NCBI GenBank assembly: GCA_003254905.1
Contig: QANU01102472.1
Location: 70,264 to 134,263, forward strand
Length of the DNA: 64,000 nucleotides
Origin: Nissolia schottii
Taxonomy: Eukaryota; Streptophyta; Magnoliopsida; Fabales; Fabaceae
Reading direction: 5' to 3'
Below the pieces are notes generated by a model. The model saw nothing but the letters and a program-made list of their open reading frames with translations, was not told the origin of the DNA and made no database searches. Both the position numbers and the translations under genes were made by a program. Position 1 is the stretch's first letter. Every line of letters starts with the position of its first letter. Positions 25,193-36,943 of the stretch are shown piece after piece.

Positions 25193-28100
25193 ATGGCGTC
25201 CCCGTCCACCGAAAATCATTCTCTGTCGATAGCTTCAGTCTGGGTGCCAATACACAGGGAGAGGTTACACAGGGAGTATTACAACCATTTCAGCGGTATC
25301 GCTGGCAACAACGAACGCAGTAGAGCCATACTATCTAACGATTTGCGGGTCGCTAGGGACACTGGACACTTCAGGGCCAGTACTTGCAAGGCCTTCAAGC
25401 ATTGGTTCTGTAGGATTGATTCGCCAGAGGAGGAGCATTATGAGGAGTTCAGAACCCTTATGGTAAGGTCGGACCACTTTAGTGAACTATGCCGTTCTCT
25501 GTACCATAACCGATTCCGTGTGACCTTCCCTTGGGACGAATTTCTCCTAAGAAGCTGCGATCAGAAGGTTTTGAAGATGGATAAGGACGTTGCCGCCTCT
25601 GAATCTGTGGTTTTGAATCACCTTTTTGATTCTGTGGAGGATCCCGCGGAGATCCCAGTGCCGGAGATCTCCAGCCATGTGCTCTCACAGGTCATCCAGT
25701 TCTGTCACAAGAAACACGATTTCCGCAAGGTTTTGCAGAGCCTTTTGGGCCACTTCAATGGCTGGGTCGAAGGATTCCTCAACCGTAATCGCCCGATTCT
25801 CTCCGACCTCCATCGAGTGAGTTACTTCCTCAAGATATCTTGTTAATGTACATGACTTGCAGATTCGAAAATTATTCACTATAGTTTTTGTTGACAAACA
25901 TGGCCAGAGCCATAAGTTAAAGTTGATAGAGTAGAATTTATAAAGTTCTTGGTAAAAATTGGGAAATGATCTACACTACATCCTATATATCAGATGGGTT
26001 TAATGTATGGCCTATTGGATTAGGAGGAGCTTTAGTGTGTGTGTTTGGATGAGAGGTATTTGGGGCGAAGGGAAGGGGAAGGAGTTATTGAGAGTTTTAT
26101 GATTGGTAGCCTGGTAGGAACTCATGGGATCAGGAGAGGGAGTCACTATTCACCACACAATTAATACTTCTTCATCAAAATAATCAATTCAAGTAACAAA
26201 CTTGCTAACAAAATATGCAAAAATGTGATCTGATGGTTTTATGTGGCTTAGAGAATGGAGGGTTGAATCTAAGCAGGTACTTTTCCGAGAAAAATCAAAT
26301 TTTTTTTAAGTAGAAAAGTTATCTCCTAAAATCTCAAGAGATATCTCATTGTATTCAAGGAGACAAGTTTTCAGAAAATTGGATCTTTTTCAAAAATGAA
26401 AATCAGTGTTTCTTTCAAGACAAAAAGCAATGTAAATAGTTGAAGGGAAGAAAAAAGAACACACAAAATTTATACTAGTTCGATTCCTAAGTGTTAAGAA
26501 TCTACGTCCAATTCTTCAAACACCCAAATCACTTTTCTTTCACAAGGCTTTCAAATACAAACACTAATTTTTCAAAACCTCATAAAACAAATTACCAAAT
26601 ACAGAAACTTGAATTAAACTCTCTCAAGCTTTCTGTTGCTCCAAACACACACTCACAAATAATCAAGTTTTTCTCACCAAACAAAATATCGAAACACAAA
26701 TCAGAGGTTTGAAAAAAACTAATTCAAAATAGGAGAAATTGTAGAGAAGGAGCACGTAAGATGTATTTCAATGGAAGCCTTTTTCTCTTGTTCTGTGTGT
26801 TCTCTCGGAATGATCAAGGATCTTACTTGACTCTTTAGCATATTCTTGAAGCTTGAGATCATCTCCTTCATTCTTGCCATTCTTCTATGATTCTTTCTTG
26901 ATTTTGCTCGTTCTTCCTTCTTTTGATTTCAATCAATTCAACTTTTTCCAATTTTTGCCGATACCCTTTTAAGAAGGCTTTTCCACATGTGCTTCATACT
27001 CTTTTATTTGATCGTGTTTCTTGCTTCCCTTTCCATAAAACTTGCTTTCTGATTTCTTTCTTCCATCTTGCATCACGTTAAGCTTTCTTGCTTGATTTTA
27101 GTCTTGTCAAAGATATTTGCTATTCATTTGTGTTGTTTCCTTTTCCATTTCATTTCTTTTGTAGACAACCGCATGAGTTTCGGTCATGGGGAACTTTATT
27201 TCTTCTTCCTTCCATAAGTGTTTCTTGCTGAACATATCATGTGATTTCAGCTTTCTTAATCCAACGAATATTGCTTTCCTTTTTGTTCTATTCTCTTTTT
27301 TCTTTTTCAGCAAATCCGTAGGCTGCAGCTTCTGTCAAGGAAAATATATGTCCTTGAGTGCTGTTCTTGACCGCTCTATTTCCTTTTCCTTTTCTTGTTG
27401 ACTGAGGCAAAGAGATACTTTTGCCTTTCCAATGATACTTTCCATGCATATGTCATTTGTCAACTCTTAATTGAATCCCTTCTCTTCTTTTCATATTTTT
27501 CCTTCTTTCTTCTGCCAGCGTCACTTTGGGAAGATCATTTGCTTTCCCAACTTGTCTTTTATTTTCCTTATTTACTTCGTGTAGCTTTACTGTATTCCAT
27601 CTCTTTCTCACGTCTTACTCTTTTCATTTTCCTTTCTATGTTTTCTTTCTTCAAATAAACCTTTTTTATTTGCTTTGAGAGGCTGATTGTTTCTCTCTTT
27701 ATTTAACCCTTGGGCCCTTCTTACATGGGCTGAAACTTCTTAAGAGGCACAGTCAATTCTGTGTCCATTTGTGCATTTGGGCCAGCCTCATAGAACGTGA
27801 ATGGGCTTTAGTTCTTGTCCCTTATTTTGCTGAAACACTTGATACACATATTAGTGAAGTTCATACAATGTTTGTCATCAAATATAATAATTTCAAATTT
27901 GAATCAACATGATCTTTTATTAAAGGTTGTTTGTTGTTTCTGTCAGACAGGTTGTTAGTCAGTCAGTAAAACTACATGGAGAGTTAATCCAGTGGTCATG
28001 CCTCAAAAGTGTATATTTAGGGCAACCATCTCTGACGTGTATATGTATGTGTGTGTATGTGTGCGCACACAATATGATTTTGATATGTATGATCTACCAT

Positions 28101-28422
28101 GGATTGAGAGCATAATTCCTTTGCTATAACATGCTCCCAATAGAATTTCATTCTTTTGATCTCCTCCAAGATTGCAAATTAAAGGCGTTGATGTGTCTGT
28201 GTGGGGTTGTGTGTTTTGCAGGCGGCAGACTATCTCAACATTCCGAGTCTGTTGGTTTTTACGAGTCAGGCAGTGGGAGATATGCTGGGAAAGAGGGCAC
28301 TTGAGCTAACAGATTGGTGTGGAAAACTACCACTGTTGGGAACGCTCTCTTCCCTTGTGGTGGGGCTTGGAGGAGAGGATCTTGGCCTTCTTCGTGGGGG
28401 CACCCCATGGGGTTTTGCATGA
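25193..28422 (+). CDS. Divergent SKP1-like (ASK-type) protein with N-terminal extension
   Basis: SKP1 proteins link F-box proteins to cullin in SCF ubiquitin ligases. Two exons, 25193-25816 and 28222-28422, join in phase 0 to 274 codons. The intron lies at the usual SKP1 place, before AADYLNIPSLL. Residues 116-180 fit the BTB/POZ half (FLLRSCDQKVLKMDKDVAAS, EIPVPEISSHVLSQVIQFC), and 209-231 fit the start of the F-box-binding half (AADYLNIPSLLVFTSQAVGDML). Two things are odd. About 115 residues precede the SKP1 core and are not recognised. After GDMLGK the expected GKTPEEIR...EENQWAFE tail is replaced by an unrelated Gly/Leu-rich end. It may be a neofunctionalised copy or a decaying gene. The 2.4-kb intron is largely repeat. 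Confidence 0.65.
26210..27895. repeat. Pyrimidine-rich dispersed repeat inside SKP1-like intron
   Basis: After about 26210 the intron changes to sequence with phrases such as TTTATACTAGTTCGATTC followed by CTACGTCCAATTCTTC, and ends near TGTTTGTCATCAAATATAAT. Similar phrases frame a repeat that is widespread in legume genomes. The middle (26760-27700) is a long TTCTT/TTCCT-rich plus strand. Its class is not resolved and no protein domain was found. The His/Phe/Ser-rich small open frames here are composition artefacts. Confidence 0.4.
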
Positions 28423-28523
28423 AACTTGTTTGCCCTTGATTGAAAGGGGGGTTACTTGGCTGTTCAGCAAAGCTAATTATAGAGCCAAGTTCAATTACCC
28501 TTCCTTTAGCTAGTTATCTCCCT

Positions 28524-28602
28524 CATATCCAATACTCCCTAGAATCCAAAACTCCTTAAAATCCAAAACTCCCTAGAATCCAAAACTCCCTAGAATCCAA
28601 AA
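28524..28602 (+). repeat. 17-bp tandem repeat downstream of SKP1-like gene
   Basis: ATCCAAAACTCCCTAGA is repeated about four and a half times with few changes, starting about 100 bases after the stop codon at 28422. It would lie in the 3' untranslated region if transcription extends this far. Confidence 0.85.
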
Positions 28603-30009
28603 TTAGATTGTGTTTAAAGAATTGGCATGTGTTGGAATAATGGGCAGAGACCTGTGATGTTTTTTGACCCAACAGATGTGTCGTGCTGGTTAAATATCTT
28701 TGTTTTTATTACTGATAGTGATACGTTCATCAAATATTCATCTTTGTGAATTGTAATGGAGGATAACTGTCGAAACATTATGGAGCTGTTGATACGTCGG
28801 AATGGATTCTCTCCTTTCATTTGAAAATTTTGCTTATGACATTGTTATGTGTTGAATTTTATGTTTGATTACAGTTAATGGTAAATATATCTGCACAAGG
28901 TCATGCAAAATTTTCACGTAGAAGGATCCGAGTCTTTGACATGAGATGATTCTTTGATTGAGAAGATATACTTTAGCTTAGGTTCAACAAGTCTAATCTA
29001 ATTAACGATGAAAATTTACAAACTGTTACCAGCAAATTGGACGTACTGAAACTTATCTTATGGAGTAGTTTATAGTCTTAGTGTGGATGTTTATAATTTT
29101 GTAGCTTTCTTAAGCTTTTATTAGGCTTTATATTAAATTTTGTGATGATCATAACTCTTATGAGGACTTATGTCAGATTCTGTAATGGTAAAAATGAAAA
29201 ATCTGGTTGAATTTCTAATCATGTATATTGGGTATAAGTTTTCGTTAGATTTATTCTATAACACAAACGTATGGTAAGACCATGTAAAATTCTATCACGA
29301 AATTATTCATTCCTGTTAGTATGGGTATATCATTTTTTCTTAACGAGATACATACTAAGAATGAAACACTTTATGTGATGTTTTGTTTTTCCACTTTAGA
29401 TCATTTGATGTGAAAGCCAATCAAATAGCATCTATTTGAAGAGTGTATTGGGAGAGTAGTTGAGGGTAACATTTAGGATGTGTTGTTCGGTTTTGTTTTG
29501 AAGGATAACACTCATATCTGTTTTTCAGTTCTGCATTATGATCTTGAACTTCCGCAAGTATTGTCACACTGTCTCTGTTGTTATCCCATTGTCATTTAAT
29601 GAAAAAAAATCAGTGAAAACGTGACAATATAATAATAATAAATAAGTAAGAGACTAACTTAATCTACAACTTACAATCTTAAGTATTAAAAAGTTAAATT
29701 TTGAATTTCAATGACCAAAATGACTAAAGCTACACTTTCAGGGATGAAAATTAGCATTTCCCCAAATATTTTTTTTTCTTCGTGACACTTATTAGAAAAA
29801 TGAGATTTGCTAACCAATGTCTTAAGATGCGTTTCATATGAAGTAATCAGAATAGATTATCAGTAATCTTGCAATTCACATTGACCTATTTGGTTACATA
29901 ACATTGCTAATAATGTGGATTAACCTTGAGAGATGCCTATCCGAATTACCATTTACCAGGTAATCTTTCAATTTTATTTTGACAATAATATCTATAACAT
30001 TACCCCCCA
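28603..30009. other. AT-rich spacer
   Basis: No gene, RNA or clear element ends recognised. Confidence 0.4.
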
Positions 30010-30420
30010 ATATCTCCATGAGCCACCACCACCATCATTATTGTTGTTGCCACCATCACCATTGTCGTCGCAACAACCATTACCGTACCACCATCACCAT
30101 TGTCGTCACCACAACCACCACCACTGCGACTACCCACCACCACCATCACTGCTTGCTATCGCCGCCGCTACCACTTCCACTACTCACCACTACCTCTACT
30201 ATCACTACCATAATTGTCACCACCACTGTCACATCAATCATCGTCACCACTACCACGACCTACCTCTACTACTACAATAGTCACCACTACCACCACAAGT
30301 CATTATTTTCACCACTATAGCTGTCATTGCCACTACTACCACTGTTACCATTACCACTACCCATCACCGTTGTCACCACCATTGTTGCCTCCACTACCAT
30401 CACCACCACAATACACCAAC
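30010..30420 (+). repeat. CAC/CAT/ACC-type imperfect trinucleotide tract
   Basis: About 400 bases of imperfect CCACCA/CATCAC/ACCACT triplets on the plus strand. Overlapping frames read as Pro-, His- or Thr-rich peptides in all three phases, which is the mark of a simple repeat and not of a gene. It abuts the truncated left end of the copia fossil after a T-rich stretch (30421-30480). Confidence 0.85.
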
Positions 30421-33400
30421 CAATTTTTATTATTTTTTGTTTAATTTATTTATTATTTTATTTATTGTTATTTATTTTTAGTTTATTTATTTTTATTGCA
30501 CACTTTTTACATGGACTTACTTGTGACAAAATAAGCCTGAGGCTTCTGCCATCTTGATTAACTTTTTCTCATTGATAGAGACTAAATTTCACACTAAAAT
30601 CGAGCAACTAAGGTCTAACAATGCTAAAGAGTTAACTATTGCAAATTTTCTGCAACAAAAGGGAGTGTTTCATGAATTCTCTTGTGTGGAAAGGCCACAA
30701 CAAAATTCTGTGGTTGAGAGAAAGCAACAATATCTGCTTAATGTTGCAAGAAATTTGTTTTTTAAGTTCAAGGTCCCCATTTCCTTTTGGGGAAAATGCA
30801 TTGTCACAACCACCTTCATGATAAACAGGCTACTTTCACCTGTTCTGCAACATCAATCTCCATATCAGTTGTTGTACCAACAAGCTCCAAGTTATGACCA
30901 ATTGAGGGTGTTTGGTTGCTTATGTTATGCCTCAACCTTGCCCCCATCAAGGAACAAGTTTTTAGTTGTCCCTTGTATTTTTGTTGGAAATCCTATTGGA
31001 TACAAAGGTTACAAATTGTACAATTTGGTTAGCAGACAGTTTCTTATCAGCAAGGATGTGCAATTTCATGAAGCCATCTTTCCTTTCAAGCTGCAATCTC
31101 AACAACAAGATCATCCTAAACTATTCCTTGATATTGTTCTGCCACTGCTAGCTACTGAATTACCAGTTCAACCATAGAATTTGGTGCCTACTTGAGCAAA
31201 TATTGCTCCTAATAATGATTCATCAAATTCCTCCAATCTTGAGTCATCCTTGGCTCCAGCATAGCATGCCATAGCCATGGCACCTTTGAAGCAGACTAGG
31301 TCAGGGAGAATCAATAGAACCCCTGCATATCTTCAGGATTATGCTTGTCATGTTGTCAAGTATCCTATTGTCAACCATGTCTCTTATCATAAACTCAATG
31401 CTTCTTACAAGGCCTTTGTACATCAAGTGGATTCAGTTTCTTAGCCATCGTTTTATCATCAAGCTGTCAGATTTCCTGAGTGGCAACGAGCAATGCAGGG
31501 AGAATTAACTACTATGGAAGACAACAAGACTTGGTCTGTTGTTCCTCTTCCTCCTGAACAACATTCAATAGGACGTAGATGGGTTTACAAGGTGAAATAT
31601 AGGCCTAATGGAGAGGTGGATAGATATAAATCAAGGTTGGTAGCTAAGGGATGCACACAATAAGCTGGGATTGATTTTATGGATACCTTTTCTCATGTTG
31701 CCAGGCTTACAACAGTAAGGGTGCTTCTAAGCATTGCAGCCGTCCAAAATTGGTCCCTCCTTCAATTGGACATCAACAATGTCTTTTTGAATGGTGGTCT
31801 TTTTTATGAAGTTTACATGGATTTGCCTCAAGGTTATCAGGTTCAAGACAATAAAGGGCACTTGGTATGCAAGTTGCATAAATCAATCTATGGGCTAAGG
31901 CAAGCTTCTAGGCAATGGTTTCATAAGTTTCCAATACTCTGACCACAAGAGGATTCACTCAATCAAAAAATGATTACTCACCCTTTTTTAGGCTCTAGAG
32001 AGAGTTTGGTTATCTGCTTGTCTATGTAGATGACATAATCATTGCTAGTCCTTCTGTTGACAGAATTTCTGCTGTGGAAAAGTAGCTTCAGTGTTTGTTC
32101 AAGCTTAAGGTGATTGGAGATTTGAAATATTTTCTTGGCTTAGAGATTGCTAGATCTCCCAAAGGAATATGCTTAAGGCAACACAAGTATTCATTGTCCT
32201 TGCTTGAGGAACAAACATTTTGGACGCCAAACCAGCTAGCTTGCCCATGGATCCTAACCTGAAGTTAACTGCTACTGATGTTGATTTGCTTGAGGACATT
32301 TCTCTATATAGAACGCTAATTGGCACGCTTATATACCTAACAATTTATAGACCTGAAATTACCTTTTCTGTCAACAAGCTAAGTCAATTCATGTCCTCCC
32401 AAGGATTCCTCATCTTCATCGTGTCCACCACTTGCTTAGATATATTAAAGCAGCCCCTGAAAGAGGTGTTTTCTTCAACACCTGATCCTCCTTGCCTCTA
32501 AAAGCCTATGCAGATGCAGATTGGGGAGTTGTCTTGACACTAAAAGATCTATCACTGGCTTTTGTGTTTTTCTAGGGGATTCTTTGGTGTCTTTTGTAAC
32601 AATCCACTCTTTTCTTAGTAGAAATTTCCAGAATAATTGCTCGTAGAACCCTGGTATGAGTAAGTGTACGGAAGTCTGTAGGAATTATTCTGTTGAGTTT
32701 TGATAAATTTCGATGACACTCAAATGATTCTTACTGACCCTCAGAATTGGATGATGAGGTTTAACTGGCTGTTACAAGGAGTTCTGCGGAGTTTCGGACG
32801 ATTTCGTAGACACTAAAACGGCTCCATTTAGCGTGTAAAATTGAGCAGAGAGCCCGAAGTCTCTGGAAACCCCACTGGTACCAGAGAAAAGTCTCAAACA
32901 CCTTAGAATAGTCCCACGACCCAGTCGTGAAGGTTGGGAAAGAACGAAACCGCGAGCCGAACGGTGGTCGGCAGACACAAGAGCGTAGAAACGGGTCGAG
33001 GGTATTTGTGAAAAATACTCTCCGGAGGAAAATTCACCAACACCTTCGAAGATTAATATTCCTAGGTAGAGGGAAATTAGAGGATCGTAATGGTACAAGC
33101 GGAATAATTTTCGGACGACCGTGCGCGACGCACCGGCACTGCGAGCGATAAAACGCGAGCAAAACGGGACCGGGAGGCGGTCAAAGATGGCAGCCCACGT
33201 GATGCAATTTAGATTGCAAAGGAAATAATAAAAAATTCAAAACATTATTCATGATGTGACATTTCTATTATCTTTTAAATTAATTAATTTTTAAAGAAAT
33301 TAAAAAGGGCATTTTGGTAATTATGCTTACGGGCAAAATTGTAATTATGGAAGGCAGATTTTTGCCTATAAATACCCAGCCCTTATGCAGAAAAAATTGG

Positions 33401-33596
33401 AAAAATTTCTATCCTAGAGGAAACTCTGTCCGTTTGCCCAGAGACTCTCTGCAGAAACTTCACCGGGAAGCTTGGATCGCGCCTGGAGCTCGGAGAACGA
33501 CTCTCCTACTCTTTCTTCCACCACCGAACAGCCCTCTAAGAAGTGGGTAACTCTAGTTTACTCACCTCTTTGGTGGTTGATGCATGCCTATGTGTT

Positions 33597-33599
<3 letters not shown>

Positions 33600-33627
<28 letters not shown>
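33600..33627 (+). repeat. (TG)n microsatellite inside the solo LTR
   Basis: Uninterrupted GTGTGT tract of about 28 bases within the nested LTR. Confidence 0.9.
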
Positions 33628-33629
<2 letters not shown>

Positions 33630-33809
33630 ATGTCTTTATGTTTGTATGTATGTTAGAACCTCTGCTAGGACTTAGGGAGATGATTCTGAAGGGCCCTGTG
33701 GCCTGGACTAGATAGGATTTTTATGTGTGGAATATGTGTGAAAATCTCAAGAAGCATCCATGAGAAAAGAGGAAAAGAAAGCCAGAAAAACCAAGTATTC
33801 GGTTTCAGG

Positions 33810-33985
33810 TTCGCCAGTTACCGCTGAGCGGCCTCATGAACCGTTGAGCGACACTTTAAAACCGCTGAGCGATGTTTTTCTAACCGCTGAGCGATACTCT
33901 GAAACCGCTGAGCGATGTGAACAGAAAATATTTTTGACACGTGGCCCAAACCGCTGAGCGAACCCAAGGTACCGCTGAGCGGACT
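33810..33985 (+). repeat. CCGCTGAGCG short interspersed repeats within the solo LTR
   Basis: The motif ACCGCTGAGCGA, with small variants, occurs about seven times in 175 bases with spacing of 15-45 bases, each close to palindromic (CGCTGAGCG versus CGCTCAGCG). It is a local amplification in the LTR region downstream of the TATA box. Confidence 0.85.
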
Positions 33986-36063
33986 AAGACCCGAAGTGTT
34001 CATGGAAGCTATTTTGAGGCACATAGTTTAACACTCAATGCTGTAACTGTAATCTGTAACTGAAATATGTGCAGTATGTGCATTCCATGCATCATGATAA
34101 TGCAATTGTAGAGGATTAGAAGTAATTATGAGATAAGTAAAGATTATGAATTGAACCATAGGGAACAAGTCATTACATGCTGCAGGTATTGAAAGGAAAT
34201 GAATGCTGAAATACTGCTAAAAATGCTGAATGCAAATAAATGCTGAAAATTCTGAGGCCTTGATCACGAGATGCCAAATCATGATCCCACTTCAGGAGGT
34301 CAGAGGGACATCTTGAATGTGGAAGCCCGCCACAGGTAGTGTCGATATGGCATACCTAGAGGTGTGCGGTTATCACGCCTAACAGGGTCAAAAGAGGGCA
34401 ATGCTAGGTGGGGATACAATATCCGCCCACTGCCGGGGGGTCGAGAGAGGACACACGGCAGGTGGAAGCCCACCACAGGAAGGTCGAAAGAGGGCCTACT
34501 TTGGGGATACGAGGTTATTCCGTCATAATAGTGTTGGAAGATGGCAATATTATGGTGGGAATAACATATATTCCAAACGCATGTTCATTCTACTGTGCAT
34601 GATTATATGAAATGTATGTATCTGATATTCTATTATTACCGTCAAAAGAACGCTCGAGATGGCTATGTATGTACACATAATGTTAATAAACACGAGAACG
34701 TAGTAAGCAAGAGTAGTTCCCCTATCACTTAGTAATGTAGATAAAACCGTTCAGAACTTTAGGACAGATAATGATCAGTAGGATGATTAGTATGCATGTT
34801 CACTTAGAAATCTCTGAGCGGCCTGAAATCCGACCTAATATGACACGAGATACAAGAACTACAGTTATTTCCAATGAGAACCTACCGTTCTCACTCCCAC
34901 TGCCTTATGACTTCAGGTACTTATGATGACTCATATTTTGAAGATGCTGACGAGCCGCCCGAGGAGCCGTGAGCGGTCGTGATAGGTTATGGACCAGAGA
35001 TAGCTGGATGCCGAGATTTTTTGATCAAGGGCATGCTGAGTAATATTCCAGTAGCCCTTGCATTTTGATATTATGTATTTTGGATTATGTATATGGTATT
35101 TTGGATTATGTACATGTTATTTGTATCTTACTTATTGTAATTATAACTATGTGGCTTTGTATGATGGACCAACTGAATGTATATTCCATGCTTTATTATT
35201 CGACTGTTATCCGCTAAGCCCAAAGGCTTTACCGCTTGTTATACTTGTTCTTTCCGACGCATGGCTCTATTTTAGTAATTATTCAATGCAAATGAACAGT
35301 TTAAAAATTGGTCCCTAGTTTCATAAACAACTACTTTGGAAAGATAACAATGGACTAAGGTATTCTCACCAGGTAGTAAACAACCTAGTGAGCTTGCATA
35401 CGACTTAAGCGTATGCAGTTAGCTAGGGTGTTTCATCTTTGAAGTTTAAGAAGCAAGCTACGGTTTCAAAATCTTTAGCAGAGGTTGAATATAGAGCATT
35501 ATCTGTTGTTGCAAGTGAAGTCACTTGGCTCAATGCGTTGCTTCAAGACTTTGAGGTTCCTTCTAGCCTTGTGATGGTGTTTTGTGACAATAAAGCTGCA
35601 ATTCACATTGCTACCAATCTTGCCTTTCATGAAAAATCCAAGCACTTCAAGATTGATTGTCACTTTGTGCGTGAAAAAGTGAATTCGGGCTTGATTGTCT
35701 TGTCTCATGTTAAAGGCAAACATTAATTGGCAGATTTGCTTACTAAAGCTTTCTCATCAATTCAGTTCAATGTCCTACTGTCCAAGTCGGGTTTGCTTGA
35801 TATGTACCTTCCAACTTGAGGGGGATATTAGATTACTTGATCCAGAAGTAACTTATTTGTAAGCACTTACATATGCTAAATTAGTAAGAAGTTAGTTAGT
35901 TAGTTAGTTATGACTCTCATTGATTGCATATATAGTGTAAATTATTTGTAATAAAACAATAAAAGTAATGAATCATTCTTCATTCACTCATTTTTCTCTC
36001 AATTTTCCTCTTTTCATTTGGTTTCATTCGGTTTTTCTCTGTATAACTGATATGGTTCCTGCA

Positions 36064-36790
36064 TAATCAGTGTGCATAGGTTCTAATCTTAATATAATCC
36101 TTTTGATATACTAAATGTGATAATGTAAATTGTCAGTTTCATTATTTATGTATATCAAACACTGCAATATAGTATTGTCAATTATTTAAAATGTGGTAAT
36201 ATTTCTTACTGGTAATTTAAATTATCGATAGACAATATAATAAATCCTCTAAGGACATTAGTTGAAAAAGTCAAAAGGACACAATTTTAGTTTTTAAATC
36301 ATTAAATATTATTAGAAACACACAAATTTTACTTTTTTATATAAAATTATGATTTATGATTTCTTAACGAGTGTCCTAAAAGTACTTATTAGTAACATAC
36401 TAGAACACTAAATAAAAAGAAAAAATTGTTGGAGGAAAAGTACCTTTTCAAAGTATTTAATTTAATATATATTAAAATTTTACAGTTTTATTTTTCACAC
36501 TATTTTTTTTTTCAAACTTTCCAATACAAAAATATTAATTTAAATTATTTAATTTTTTAAGATATAAGAACTATTTTTCAGTTTTTTTTTTGTCTGTTTT
36601 TTATTCCTGGATCTGATTCAATGTGTTTTTTTTGTTTATAAAAATGAAGATTTGAAACTTTTGAATTGAATTAGACAGGCTAAAAATTTCATCGTTCCCG
36701 GTTCTCCTTTTTTGGAGTTTGTAAAATTAACTGCAACTACTACCGAGTAGTAGTGACCGGTAAGCTGAGTTTCCAGAAAAAGCTAAAACC
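36064..36790. other. Spacer upstream of APC5
   Basis: AT-rich intergenic DNA between the copia 3' end and the APC5 promoter. No gene is seen. Confidence 0.4.
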
Positions 36791-36792
36791 AA

Positions 36793-36801
36793 AAACCCTA
36801 G
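36793..36801 (+). promoter_or_regulatory. Telo-box-like motif upstream of APC5
   Basis: AAACCCTAG, the plant telo-box core, lies about 145 bases before the APC5 ATG. This motif is common in promoters and leaders of plant cell-cycle and translation genes. A single copy can also occur by chance. Confidence 0.4.
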
Positions 36802-36943
36802 ACAAACCTCTTCTACATCTTCGTCCTTCAAATCACAGCTTAGCAATCTGAGCTTTCACTCTCCTCAACACGATGACGAAGGCTCCATTATAACGTTTGC
36901 GTTTCGTCGCAGTCTCTAGCATTATCGCAAACACATAGCAGGC

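Larger units (their letters stand above)
32595..35435 (+). mobile_element. Solo LTR (gypsy-like, Ogre/Tat-sized) nested in the copia fossil
   Basis: The 2,841-base insert starts TGTAACAATCC and ends GGGTGTTTCA, i.e. TG...CA with short inverted ends, and is flanked by an exact 5-bp duplication TCTTT (32590-32594 and 35436-35440). It splits the copia RNase H region cleanly. A TATA-type box, CCTATAAATACCC (about 33365), sits where an LTR promoter is expected. There is no internal coding region or second LTR, so it is a solo LTR left by recombination. The 2.8-kb length and absence of genes fit LTRs of large gypsy elements; the family name is inferred. The fragment at 1-329 is a relative in opposite orientation. 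Confidence 0.8.
30554..36063 (+). mobile_element. 5'-truncated Ty1/copia retrotransposon fossil, interrupted by a solo LTR
   Basis: Parts in order: integrase C-terminal portion (about 30554-31180; VERPQQNSVVERKQQYLLN, YDQLRVFGCLCYAS), reverse transcriptase (about 31480-32470; [50 protein letters not shown]), RNase H (start near 32490 and continuing after the insert at about 35436-35740; VEYRALSVVASEVTWL), a polypurine tract (TTGAGGGGGA near 35816) and a probable short 3' LTR (about 35827-36063). The gag and protease regions and the 5' LTR are missing. The coding region is broken in several places (about half a dozen) and is old. A second, unrelated LTR was inserted later at 32595-35435. Confidence 0.85.

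Noticed and set aside
26491-27658. Several 60-90-codon frames in the SKP1-like intron
   Set aside because: Low-complexity pyrimidine-rich repeat; no domain and no start context.
29933-30557. His-, Pro- and Thr-rich open frames
   Set aside because: All three phases of a CAC/ACC simple repeat are open; there is no domain or codon bias.
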